DNA of 38,593 nucleotides, from NCBI GenBank assembly GCA_039029355.1, contig JBCCGI010000078.1, positions 1 to 38,593 of the forward strand, read 5' to 3'. Positions 1-6,618 of the stretch are shown in pieces; within the stretch, counting starts at the first letter, position 1, and each line of letters opens with the position of its first letter. The position numbers were made by a program, and so were the translations under genes. The notes beneath the pieces were generated by a model, which worked only from the letters and a program-made list of their open reading frames with translations, was not told the DNA's origin and did not search any database. This DNA comes from JBCCGI01 sp039029355 (GTDB lineage Bacteria > Planctomycetota > UBA1135 > GCA-002686595).

Positions 1-1148
1 ATTCCCTCGATCGCGTCTTCGAGCGCGACCATCAGGCCGCTGTCCGAGTCGGTGAAGAGCGAGGCGAGCAGGTCGGGGTTCGCCGCGAGCTTCTCATCGA
101 ACTCGGTCTCGTCCATCGTCAGCGTGCCGTCGAGCTCGAGGTCGATCCCGACCAGGCCGAGCGTCGAGTAGCCCTCGGTATCGGCCTGCACAACGGCGGG
201 GTCGACCGAGAGCACGGCCGAGCTGATCGTGCTCTTCACCGTGCTCAGCAGCGAGTCGCCGAAGAGGTCGCCGCTCGCGCCGCTCTCCGAGTCGTATTGG
301 CTCTGGCCGTCGATGAAGCTCATCACCGCGTTGTAGGCGGTGAGGAAGGTCTGCACGTTCTCCTTCACGCCCTCGTTGTCCACCTCGACGGTGAAGCTGA
401 CCGGGGCGAAGGTCTCTGCCTGTGCGGTGAACGAGATGCCGGGCAGCACGTCGTCGAAGACATTGTCGGACCGCTCGACGAGCAGGCCGTCCACGACCGC
501 CTGGGCATTGGAGGCGTCGGTGAGCTGCGTCACGCCGTCCAGCGATCCGACCGTCGACACGAGCCCCGTGATCTCGAAGTCCTCCCCGGTGTCGTTCCCG
601 GCGATCACGAGCTGGTAGTCGGGGCTGCCTTCGGTCCCGACGTTGATCACCGACGCCGTGACGTCGTCGCCGGCTTCGGTGTTGATCTTGGAGACGACCG
701 TGTTCAGTCCGTCGCCGTCCTCGATCGCAATGTCGTAGAACGTGCCGTTGTAGGTGAACTGCACGGCGCCGGCTCCGACGTTGGCGCTGGCATCGGTGAT
801 CGGGGTGGTCGTGTCGAACGTGTAGCGGTCGGCGGCCGCCAGGTCGAGCACCTCTAGCGTGTGCGCGCCTTCGGGTGCGGTGTCGCCGGTGAGCGAGAAC
901 GACGCGACGCTCTCGTCGCTGGACGTGATGCTGTAGGCGTAGAAGCCGCCGCCGTCCTTCAGCTCGGAAGCGGCGTCCTTCAGGTCGTCCACGAGCCCTT
1001 CGAGCGTGCCGATGAGCGACAGCTTGCTGCTGTTCACCTGCTTCTGCGACTCGAGCAGGCTGATCGGCTGCGCCTCGGCAGCCAGGAGCGCGCTGATGAT
1101 CGCGCTCGTGTCGAGGCCGCTGGCCAGGCCTCCGAAGGTGATGGACAT
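1..1148 (-). CDS. fliD: Flagellar hook-associated protein 2 (filament cap), 3' end outside window
   Basis: FliD forms the cap at the tip of the growing filament and helps flagellin subunits polymerise. The minus-strand reading begins MSITFGGLASGLDTSAII, the classic FliD N-terminus (GxxSGLDTxxII), followed by a helical stretch with LLESQKQVNSSK. The middle is rich in short beta segments typical of the cap domains. About 382 codons are visible and the frame is still open at base 3, so only the C-terminal coiled coil is missing. The ATG at 1148 is preceded by an AGAGGA ribosome site about 9 nt upstream. A FliA-like promoter lies at 1185-1212, separating it from the flagellin upstream on the same strand. 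The family assignment is firm; the domain limits are estimated. Confidence 0.93.
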   Translation of the reverse strand, partial: MSITFGGLASGLDTSAIISALLAAEAQPISLLESQKQVNSSKLSLIGTLEGLVDDLKDAASELKDGGGFYAYSITSSDESVASFSLTGDTAPEGAHTLEVLDLAAADRYTFDTTTPITDASANVGAGAVQFTYNGTFYDIAIEDGDGLNTVVSKINTEAGDDVTASVINVGTEGSPDYQLVIAGNDTGEDFEITGLVSTVGSLDGVTQLTDASNAQAVVDGLLVERSDNVFDDVLPGISFTAQAETFAPVSFTVEVDNEGVKENVQTFLTAYNAVMSFIDGQSQYDSESGASGDLFGDSLLSTVKSTISSAVLSVDPAVVQADTEGYSTLGLVGIDLELDGTLTMDETEFDEKLAANPDLLASLFTDSDSGLMVALEDAIEG

Positions 1149-1184
1149 GATTCGGTGTTCCTCTCGGTGCTCTTTCCTGGTGCG

Positions 1185-1212
1185 TTATCGGCCGCGACGG
1201 CCGGGCGGGTTA
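1185..1212 (-). promoter_or_regulatory. FliA (sigma28)-type promoter of fliD
   Basis: On the minus strand TAAC (1212-1209), a 16-nt spacer, then GCCGATAA (1192-1185). GCCGATAA is an exact match to the FliA -10 consensus. The -35 is one base off the usual 15-nt spacing, but the same 16-nt spacing recurs at 4461 and 18594 in this locus. The -10 ends about 36 nt upstream of the fliD ATG. Confidence 0.68.
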
Positions 1213-1293
1213 GCTCCTACCCGTGCCGAAGGCGGGAGCGGGAAGAGGGACCAAGAAGCCTTTTCCCGGCGGGCGCATCGCGGGAGCAGGGGA

Positions 1294-1326
1294 GAAGGGG
1301 GCCCGCTCGGAGCAGGCCCCCTCTTC
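1294..1326 (-). terminator. GC-rich hairpin after flagellin 1
   Basis: GGGGGCC (1297-1303) pairs with GGCCCCC (1315-1321). An inner GCT/AGC stem sits in the loop and outer GAA/TTC pairs are possible. It lies about 40 nt past the flagellin stop. No clear U-tract follows on the minus strand, so intrinsic termination is likely but not certain. Confidence 0.5.
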
Positions 1327-1366
1327 CGTGGCTATGCAGGGCGTTCGGTCTCGCCCTTTCTGGGGG

Positions 1367-2191
1367 TTAGCCGAGCAGGCTGAGCGCGAGCTGCGGCTGC
1401 ACGTTCGCCTGCGCGAGCACCGACACCGCGGCCTGCTGCATGATGCTGTTCCGCGTCAGGTCGGCGGTCTCGGCGGCGACATCCACGTCGCGGATCCGGC
1501 TCTCGGCGGCCGAGAGGTTCTCGCGAGTGGTCGCGATGCTGCGGACCGAGCTCGAGAGGACGTTCTGGCTGGCGCCGAGCTCGGCCCGGAAGGTCGTAAC
1601 CGAGTCGACCGCGGTGTCGATCGTCGCGAGCGCCGCGGAGGCGTTCGTGATGTCGTCCAGGTTGAAGGTCGAGCCGGTCAGGCCGAGGTCGCCGTCGGTC
1701 ATGCCCGACAGGCTGATGTCGACGGTCTCGGCGGTCTCGGTGCCGACCTGGATCGAGATCGTGGCCTCACTGCCGTCGAGCAGCTCGATGCCGTTGAAGT
1801 CGGTCTGGGTCGCGATGCGGTCGATCTCGGTGATGAGCTCCTGGAACTCCTCGTCGAGCGCGGCGCGGTCGCCGGAGTTCAGGGTCTCGTTCGACGCCTG
1901 GATCGCGAGCTCGCGCATCCGGGTCAGGTTGGAGTTGACCTCGTTGAGCGCGCCCTCGGCCGTCTGCACGAGGCTGATGCCGTCGTTCGCGTTCCGGCCC
2001 GCCTGCGCGAGCGAGCGGATCTGAGACCGCATGCGCTCGGAGATCGCGAGACCGGCGGCGTCGTCCGCCGCGGAGGCGATCCGCAGACCCGACGACAGGC
2101 GGCTGAAGTTGCCGCCCAGTCGTTGGGTCACGGAGTTGAGGTTGTTCTGCGCGTTCAGCGACAGGGTGTTGGTGTTTACTCGAAGTCCCAT
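1367..2191 (-). CDS. fliC: Flagellin 1 (short, D0/D1-only type)
   Basis: Main filament subunit, exported through the flagellar type III apparatus. The 274-residue protein starts MGLRVNTNTLSLNAQNNL and shows the conserved RLSSGLRI and DDAAGLAISERM motifs in the N-terminal D0/D1 helices. The C-terminal helix is equally typical, with ANVQPQLALSLLG at the end. Between them lie only about 100 residues, so there is no room for large D2/D3 surface domains. By eye it is about 87% identical to flagellin 2 just upstream, so the pair arose by tandem duplication. The ATG at 2191 follows an AAAGGGA ribosome site. A hairpin follows the stop. I could not find a convincing sigma28 or sigma54 promoter in the 317 bp upstream. 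Confidence 0.95.
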   Translation of the reverse strand: MGLRVNTNTLSLNAQNNLNSVTQRLGGNFSRLSSGLRIASAADDAAGLAISERMRSQIRSLAQAGRNANDGISLVQTAEGALNEVNSNLTRMRELAIQASNETLNSGDRAALDEEFQELITEIDRIATQTDFNGIELLDGSEATISIQVGTETAETVDISLSGMTDGDLGLTGSTFNLDDITNASAALATIDTAVDSVTTFRAELGASQNVLSSSVRSIATTRENLSAAESRIRDVDVAAETADLTRNSIMQQAAVSVLAQANVQPQLALSLLG

Positions 2192-2198
2192 CGAAATT

Positions 2199-2328
2199 CC
2201 CTTTGGATTGGTTCTGGTTCAGGTACGGATAGAACCGGACGCCCCCCGCATGGGGAGGCCACGGAAAGTGCAAGCGAGCCCGGGGTTACCGTGCGCGCCC
2301 GCATAGCCCCCGCTCCCCTTTGGATTGG
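2199..2328. repeat. 13-nt direct repeat in the flagellin 1 leader
   Basis: CCCTTTGGATTGG occurs at 2199-2211, where its complement supplies the flagellin 1 ribosome site, and again at 2316-2328, 117 bp further upstream. The second copy is not followed by a flagellin-like reading frame. It may be a remnant of duplication or a paired regulatory site. The rest of the 2192-2508 spacer holds the flagellin 2 terminator and nothing else I can name. Confidence 0.45.
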
Positions 2329-2434
2329 AACGGAGGTGTGCTGTGTGTGCGGATCGCCCGCGTGTCGGAGGCCTCTGGACGCGAAGCCCGTGCGTCCTTT
2401 GGCCTTCTTCGCTCACCTGGTTGTCAAAGCCGCT

Positions 2435-2475
2435 GAGAGGTTGGGGGCCGCCCGGGAGGACGACCCCCCCTCTTC
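2435..2475 (-). terminator. Hairpin after flagellin 2
   Basis: A purine arm GAGAGGTTGGGGG faces a pyrimidine arm of seven C followed by TCTTC, about 35-75 nt beyond the flagellin 2 stop. The stem is GC-rich with a small bulge. There is no strong U-run, so the call rests on position and stem strength. Confidence 0.4.
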
Positions 2476-2508
2476 AGCGATTTGGCCCAATTAGGCCCTG
2501 CTCGCCCG

Positions 2509-3336
2509 CTATCCCTGGAGGAGGGACAGCGCGAGTTGCGGCTGCACGTTCGCCTGCGCGAGGACCGAAACGGCGGCCTGTTGAAGGATCGAGTTCCGCG
2601 TGAGGTCCGCGGTCTCGGCGGCGACGTCGACGTCGCGGATGCGACTCTCGGCGGCCGAGAGGTTCTCCTGAGTCGTCGCGATGCTGCGGACCGAGCTCTG
2701 CAGCACGTTCTGGTTGGCGCCCAGCTCGGCGCGGAAGGCCGTGACCGAGTCGATCGCGGTGTCGATCGTCGCGAGCGCGGCGGACGCGTTCGTGACGTCG
2801 TCGAGGTTGAACGTCCCGCCGGTCAGGCCGAGGTCCCCGTCGGTCATCGCGGACAGCACGATGTCGACCGTCTCGCCGGCCTCGGTGCCGATCTGGATCG
2901 AGACCGTCGCCTCGCTGCCGTCGAGCAGCTCGATGCCGTTGAAGTCGGTCTGCGTCGCGACGCGGTCGATCTCGACGATCAGGTCTTGGAACTCCTGGTC
3001 GAGCGCGGCGCGGTCACCGGCGTTGAGGGTGCCGTTCGCCGCTTGGATCGAGAGCTCGCGCATCCGGGTCAGGTTCGACGTGACCTCGTTGAGCGCGCCC
3101 TCAGCCGTCTGGACCAGGCTGATGCCGTCGTTCGCGTTCCGGCCGGCTTGGCCGAGCGAGCGAATCTGCGCCCGCATGCGCTCGGAGATGCCGAGTCCGG
3201 CGGCATCGTCGGAAGCGGAGGCGATCCGCAGGCCGGAAGACAGGCGCCGGAAGTTGCCGCCCAGTCGATCGGTGACGTTGGACAGCTCTCTCTGCGCCGT
3301 AAGCGAGATGATGTTGGTGTTGACTCTGAGGCCCAT
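2509..3336 (-). CDS. fliC: Flagellin 2 (short, D0/D1-only type)
   Basis: Second filament subunit, 275 residues, starting MGLRVNTNIISLTAQREL and ending PQLALSLLQG. It carries the same RLSSGLRI, DDAAGLGISERM and TQTDFNGIELL motifs as flagellin 1 and differs at about 36 of 274 aligned positions. Substitutions are scattered through the protein. The differences closest to the N-terminus (residues 9-30) are the least conservative. The frame stays open upstream to 4020, but the flagellin N-terminus fixes the ATG at 3336. No good ribosome site precedes it. It faces the NtrC-like gene across a 177-bp divergent spacer, which suggests that regulator acts here. Confidence 0.95.
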   Translation of the reverse strand: MGLRVNTNIISLTAQRELSNVTDRLGGNFRRLSSGLRIASASDDAAGLGISERMRAQIRSLGQAGRNANDGISLVQTAEGALNEVTSNLTRMRELSIQAANGTLNAGDRAALDQEFQDLIVEIDRVATQTDFNGIELLDGSEATVSIQIGTEAGETVDIVLSAMTDGDLGLTGGTFNLDDVTNASAALATIDTAIDSVTAFRAELGANQNVLQSSVRSIATTQENLSAAESRIRDVDVAAETADLTRNSILQQAAVSVLAQANVQPQLALSLLQG

Positions 3337-3477
3337 GATGCAGGTGCGTTGGGTACTGGGTGATCGCTGATGGCCGCTCGCTTTCCCTCGCGACCGAAGC
3401 TGTTCTCGACGGAGCCCGTTCCCGCATGAGCGAGGGGCGGTGTTTTTGTCCCGGCCGCGCCCCGACCTAGGAAAGCC

Positions 3478-3505
3478 CGAAGGTTTTTCCCGCGACGGCC
3501 GATAG
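3478..3505 (+). promoter_or_regulatory. Possible FliA-like promoter abutting the NtrC-like gene
   Basis: CGAAGG at 3478-3483 and GCCGATAG at 3498-3505 are separated by the same 16-nt spacing seen at 4461 and 18594. The -10 is close to consensus and the -35 is weak. Transcription would begin within a few bases of the GTG start at 3514, giving a nearly leaderless message. Confidence 0.42.
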
Positions 3506-3513
3506 GGTCCGGC

Positions 3514-4398
3514 GTGGATGCACAGGCTGTGCTCGCGGGACAGTCTCCCGCCGTCCGGAGAGTCGTGGACGGGCTCGCGCGCATCGCCCGGGCGGCGCGC
3601 ACGACGGTCCTGATCTCGGGCGAGCTCGGAGTCGGCAAGCGCGCGCTGGCGCGGGCGGTGCACGAGCGCTCCGCACGCGGACGCGGTCCGTGGCGCGAGG
3701 TGATGGCCGCCGAGTCCGACCGGCCCGATTTCCTCGAAGCAACGCTCGGCGAAGGGGGAGCCGCCGCGCGGGCGCAGGGCGGCACACTGCTCGTCCACGA
3801 GATCGCGCTGCTGCAGCCACCGGCGCAGGAGCGGCTGCTCACCGAGCTGCGCGAGGGGCGGTTCGACACGCGCTTCGTCGTGACGACGTCGCGAGACCTC
3901 GAGCACGAGGTCGAGTCGGGACGGTTCTGCGAGGATCTCCTCTACCGTCTTAACGTATTGACGCTCGCGCCGGCGCCCCTGCGCGAGCGCACCGACGACC
4001 TCCCCGCCATCGCAAGCCACCTCGTCGCGGCCCTCGCGGCCGACCTCGGGCGTGCCGCGCCCTCAATCGGCGAGGACGCGCTCGAGCGGCTCGCCGAGCA
4101 GGCGTGGCCGGGCAACCTCCGCGAGCTGCGCGCCGTGCTGGAGACCGCGCTGCTGCGCGCGGACGAGGGCGAGGAGCTCGCGCCGACCCACCTCGGCGGA
4201 GCGTCGGGAGCGCCCGGCGACGCGCTCCCGCTTGGCGACCGCAGGCTGCGCGCGGTCGAGGAAGCCCTGATCCGCCGCGTGCTCGCAGAGGTCGACGGTA
4301 ACCGCAGCCACGCGGCGCGCGTGCTCGGGATCAACCGGCAGACGCTCTACAACAAGCTCCGCGCGTTCGGTCCGGATCGCGAGCGCGCGTCGGCCTGA
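3514..4398 (+). CDS. NtrC-like AAA+ regulator without a GAFTGA loop, Fis-type HTH
   Basis: A 294-residue protein made of an AAA+ module and a C-terminal DNA-binding domain, with no receiver or sensor domain. Walker A is GELGVGK (36-42). Walker B is GGTLLVHE (89-96), where the usual Asp is His. The arginine-finger region YRLNVLTLAPAPLRER (144-159) and WPGNLREL (198-205) are intact. A Fis-like HTH ends the protein (NRSHAARVLGINRQTLYN, 263-280). The stretch between the two Walker motifs is shortened and has no GAFTGA, the loop that contacts sigma54 in this family. It therefore probably does not open sigma54 promoters itself. It may repress, act with another sigma factor (as TyrR does), or modulate the FlrC-like protein. 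The GTG start sits immediately after a possible FliA-like promoter. It diverges from flagellin 2 and precedes the main operon. Confidence 0.85.
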   Translation: MDAQAVLAGQSPAVRRVVDGLARIARAARTTVLISGELGVGKRALARAVHERSARGRGPWREVMAAESDRPDFLEATLGEGGAAARAQGGTLLVHEIALLQPPAQERLLTELREGRFDTRFVVTTSRDLEHEVESGRFCEDLLYRLNVLTLAPAPLRERTDDLPAIASHLVAALAADLGRAAPSIGEDALERLAEQAWPGNLRELRAVLETALLRADEGEELAPTHLGGASGAPGDALPLGDRRLRAVEEALIRRVLAEVDGNRSHAARVLGINRQTLYNKLRAFGPDRERASA

Positions 4399-4404
4399 AG
4401 CTCC

Positions 4405-4432
4405 TTCCCGCCCCTTGCTCGATCCGCGGGAA
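4405..4432 (+). repeat. Short inverted repeat after the NtrC-like gene
   Basis: TTCCCGC (4405-4411) and GCGGGAA (4426-4432) form a 7-bp stem with a 14-nt loop just after the stop at 4398. It is followed by A residues, not U, on the plus strand, so it is a weak terminator candidate at best. Confidence 0.35.
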
Positions 4433-4460
4433 AAAATGGCCGGAACCGCGGCGCGGACCA

Positions 4461-4488
4461 TCAAGGGATTCCGCAATCCGGCCGAAAG
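4461..4488 (+). promoter_or_regulatory. FliA-like element, copy 1 of the shared operon-leader motif
   Basis: TCAA (4461-4464), 16 nt, then GCCGAAAG (4481-4488). The region 4458-4488 matches 18591-18621 at 25 of 31 positions, including an exact CCATCAAGGGATT. The two copies head the two flagellar operons in this window. The -10 of this copy is poorer than that of the motA copy. Confidence 0.6.
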
Positions 4489-4494
4489 GGCGCT

Positions 4495-4510
4495 TGGCAT
4501 GGGCGTCGCT
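4495..4510 (+). promoter_or_regulatory. Sigma54 promoter of the main flagellar operon
   Basis: TGGCATG, four bases, TCGCT: the GG and GC doublets are 10 bases apart and 10 of the 12 defined positions match TGGCACG-N4-TTGCW. Transcription would start near 4522, about 30 nt before the ATG at 4552. FlrC, encoded in this operon, is the natural activator. Confidence 0.7.
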
Positions 4511-4551
4511 CTCTGAACGCCCGCCGAGGAACCGTCTTCCCCCCCACCTCA

Positions 4552-5232
4552 ATGCAGACCGCTCCGCGCCCGCACCGCAGTCAGGAAGCCGACGACGCCC
4601 TCTCCGAGGCGCTCCTCGACGGACTCAACGTGCCGTTGTCCGCGCTCCGCGCCTCGCTCGAGTCGCTGGCCGCCGGACTCCCGCGCGAAGATCCGCGCTC
4701 GGGCACCATCGCCGGAGCGCTCGCGGAGGTCTCGAAGGTCGGCCGCTCGGTGCAGGACCTGGCCGCGTACGCCGCGCCGCCGCACCCGCGCCCGTTGCGC
4801 TGCACGGTGGAGGAGATCGTGTACAGCGCGCGGCATCAACTCCCCAAGAAGGACCGCGAGCGCGTCCTGATCGCCCGCGTCGATCGCGGCGGCACGCTGT
4901 TCGTGGACGGTCCGCTGCTGGCGCGCTGCCTGCACCGGCTGGTCGAGAACGCGGTCGAGGCCTCGACCGGGTACGTGCTGATGAACGTGCGCGAGGACGA
5001 CGACGCGACGCTCTTCACCACGGTCAACCGCGACCTGCACACGCAGCTCGACCTCGAGTGGGCCCAGGCGCCCTTCCAGACCGACAAGCCGCGCCACCTG
5101 GGCCTTGGGCTCGCGCTGGCGAAGCGCGACATCGAGCTCCTGGGCGGGACGCTGGTCCTGACCCGCACGCCGCGCGGCGAGACCGTCGCCATGGCGCGGG
5201 TGCCCAACGCACCGGAGGCGGATCGGCCGTGA
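4552..5232 (+). CDS. Degenerate histidine-kinase-like protein, first gene of flagellar operon
   Basis: A 226-residue soluble protein with a helical-hairpin region and a GHKL-type ATPase fold. The helix that should hold the phospho-accepting His reads LLDGLNVPLSALRASLESL (21-39). It aligns with HELRNPLTAI-type HisKA motifs, but Asp stands where His is expected. The N-box is clear (LVENAVEAS, 130-138), as are an F-box-like APFQTDK and the G2 box LGLGLALAKRDIELLGG. The DxGxG adenine-contacting box is not recognisable. It is therefore probably a pseudokinase, a phosphatase or a dimerisation partner, perhaps for the FlrB-like kinase further down the operon. The ATG follows the sigma54 promoter, and the gene overlaps the next by 4 bp (GTGA), implying coupled translation. 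Confidence 0.82.
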   Translation: MQTAPRPHRSQEADDALSEALLDGLNVPLSALRASLESLAAGLPREDPRSGTIAGALAEVSKVGRSVQDLAAYAAPPHPRPLRCTVEEIVYSARHQLPKKDRERVLIARVDRGGTLFVDGPLLARCLHRLVENAVEASTGYVLMNVREDDDATLFTTVNRDLHTQLDLEWAQAPFQTDKPRHLGLGLALAKRDIELLGGTLVLTRTPRGETVAMARVPNAPEADRP

Positions 5233-5753
5233 GCGAGCGCGTTTTCGAGCGCTTCTTCCCCTCGATCGTCGAGGCGGAGAACCGGGCCATCGACGAGCTC
5301 GACCTCGCGCTGTGCGAGATCGGCGACGTCGGCCCGACCGCGCGTGGCCGTATCGCGGCCGCGGCGGCAGAGCTGCTCGACAACGTCCGCCGACACGCCT
5401 ACGCGGCCGATGGCCCGGTCGAGATCAACGCGCTCCTCTTCGCGGACCGCGTGCGCCTTCGCGTCGCCGATCAAGGCCGCGGGATCCACCCGATCGACGC
5501 GGCGCCCGGCCTCGCCGCGCGGACGAGCACCGGCTTCGGCCGGCTCGCGGCGCTGTCCGAGGCCGTTTCGTTCGAGCCGAGCTCGGCGGGCACCGCGGTC
5601 GCGGTGGACTTCGAGCTTCTGCCTGAGCGCTTCGAGGAGGAGGCCGACGAGGCCGCCGCCGACTCGCCCGACCTCACCGCGGCGCTCGGACGCCTGCTGA
5701 GCGCGCGCGCCGGGTTCCCCGACGGTCTCTGGAAAGGGGGTGAGCGTGGCTGA
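5229..5753 (+). CDS. RsbW-like ATPase (anti-sigma-factor kinase fold)
   Basis: 174 residues forming a single GHKL ATPase domain of the HATPase_c_2 / RsbW-SpoIIAB kind. The N-box is ELLDNVRRH (48-56), the adenine box is DQGRGI (81-86) and the G2 region is STGFGRLAALSE (100-111). Unlike the preceding protein, all nucleotide-binding boxes are intact. In relatives such proteins phosphorylate an anti-anti-sigma factor or hold a sigma factor inactive. No STAS-domain partner is visible in this window. The last 40 residues are acidic and low in complexity. The GTG start overlaps the upstream stop by 4 bp. Its place in the operon suggests it controls flagellar transcription, possibly through a FliA-like sigma factor, but that is inference. 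Confidence 0.8.
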   Translation: MSERVFERFFPSIVEAENRAIDELDLALCEIGDVGPTARGRIAAAAAELLDNVRRHAYAADGPVEINALLFADRVRLRVADQGRGIHPIDAAPGLAARTSTGFGRLAALSEAVSFEPSSAGTAVAVDFELLPERFEEEADEAAADSPDLTAALGRLLSARAGFPDGLWKGGERG

Positions 5754-6618
5754 AGAGCCCGAAGAGCTCGACGGCGAGCAGCCCGACGCCAACCTCGACG
5801 AGGACCTCTTCAACTTCGACGAGGTGATGCCCGCCGAGCAGGAATCCTCGGACGAGGACATCGACCTCGACGAGATCTTCGCCGCGTTCGAGGACGCCGA
5901 GGACGACTTCGAGAAGGAGAGCCTGGGCGACTTCTCGGGCGACGTCAGCGACGAGGACGAGGACGACTCCCCGCTCGAAGACCTGGCCGACGCAGGCGGC
6001 ACGGCTCCCGAGCCCAGCGCGCCGGCCCCTGCGGCCGCCGCACCCGCGGCGGTGGCGGAGGACCCGCTGCCGGCCTTCAGCGAGCCCGCGGCACCGCCCG
6101 CCGAGGCGTTCCAGCCGCCGCCGGTCGCACCCGCTGCCGACCCGCTCGACTCGCTCTACGCCGAGGAGGCGCCGAACGAGCCCCGCCGGCGCGGAGCCGC
6201 CCTGTTGACCACGAGCGCGCTCGCGATCCTCTTCGCGATGACGCTGCTGAACATGTCGGTCGGCTTCCTGACGCTTCGCAGCGCGAAGGGGATGAAGGCC
6301 GACATCGACCATGCCGCGAACCGCATGGCCGAGACGGCGATCGGCATCCGCGAGCACGTATCCGAGCAGGCGGACTCCGTGAAGGAGCAGTACAGCCCGG
6401 TCGTGCCGCCAACGCCCGAGCGCCACATCGCCCTCGACCGCGCGCTCGCCGACATCGAGACGGGCAACTTCGCCCGCTCGCGCGAGCGCATCTACGCGCT
6501 GCTCGCGATCGCCGATCGCCTCGCGCCGGGGACGCGCGAGGACGTCGAAGCGCGCGCCAGCTACCTGCTCGCGCGCTCGTATCACTCCCAGGCCCTGAGC
6601 ACGGGAGGTCGGCGGTGA
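5746..6618 (+). CDS. Unrecognised acidic single-span membrane protein
   Basis: 290 residues, family not recognised. Residues 1-85 are extremely acidic (runs of D and E with scattered F). They are followed by an Ala/Pro-rich linker to about residue 148, an arginine patch, one membrane span near 152-177 (ALLTTSALAILFAMTLLN) and a helical C-terminal part of about 110 residues with a TPR-like end. An acidic cytoplasmic arm with an outer helical domain suggests an inner-membrane scaffold, but the orientation is inferred. GTG 5746 is preferred because AAAGGGGG lies at the right distance; GTG 5740 is possible. The gene overlaps the previous gene by 8 bp and the next by 4 bp (GTGA). Confidence 0.72.
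   Translation: MAEEPEELDGEQPDANLDEDLFNFDEVMPAEQESSDEDIDLDEIFAAFEDAEDDFEKESLGDFSGDVSDEDEDDSPLEDLADAGGTAPEPSAPAPAAAAPAAVAEDPLPAFSEPAAPPAEAFQPPPVAPAADPLDSLYAEEAPNEPRRRGAALLTTSALAILFAMTLLNMSVGFLTLRSAKGMKADIDHAANRMAETAIGIREHVSEQADSVKEQYSPVVPPTPERHIALDRALADIETGNFARSRERIYALLAIADRLAPGTREDVEARASYLLARSYHSQALSTGGRR

Noticed and set aside
2240..2300. Sigma54 promoter for flagellin 1 (a good TTGCA -12 on the minus strand)
   Set aside because: The upstream GG is 8, not 10, bases from the GC doublet, and sigma54 does not tolerate that spacing.
2422..2427. TTGACA -35 on the minus strand upstream of flagellin 1
   Set aside because: No TATAAT-like sequence lies 16-18 bp downstream, so no sigma70 promoter can be supported.
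1223..2494. Long plus-strand open frame opposite flagellin 1
   Set aside because: It is an antisense shadow of the flagellin caused by high GC; the translation is low-complexity Arg/Ala/Gly with no family features.
3380..3410. Sigma54 promoter for flagellin 2 on the minus strand
   Set aside because: GG and GC doublets have the right spacing, but almost no other consensus positions match.
2509..4020. Extended 503-codon reading of flagellin 2
   Set aside because: The flagellin N-terminus begins at 3336; the extra 5' part is antisense to the NtrC-like gene.
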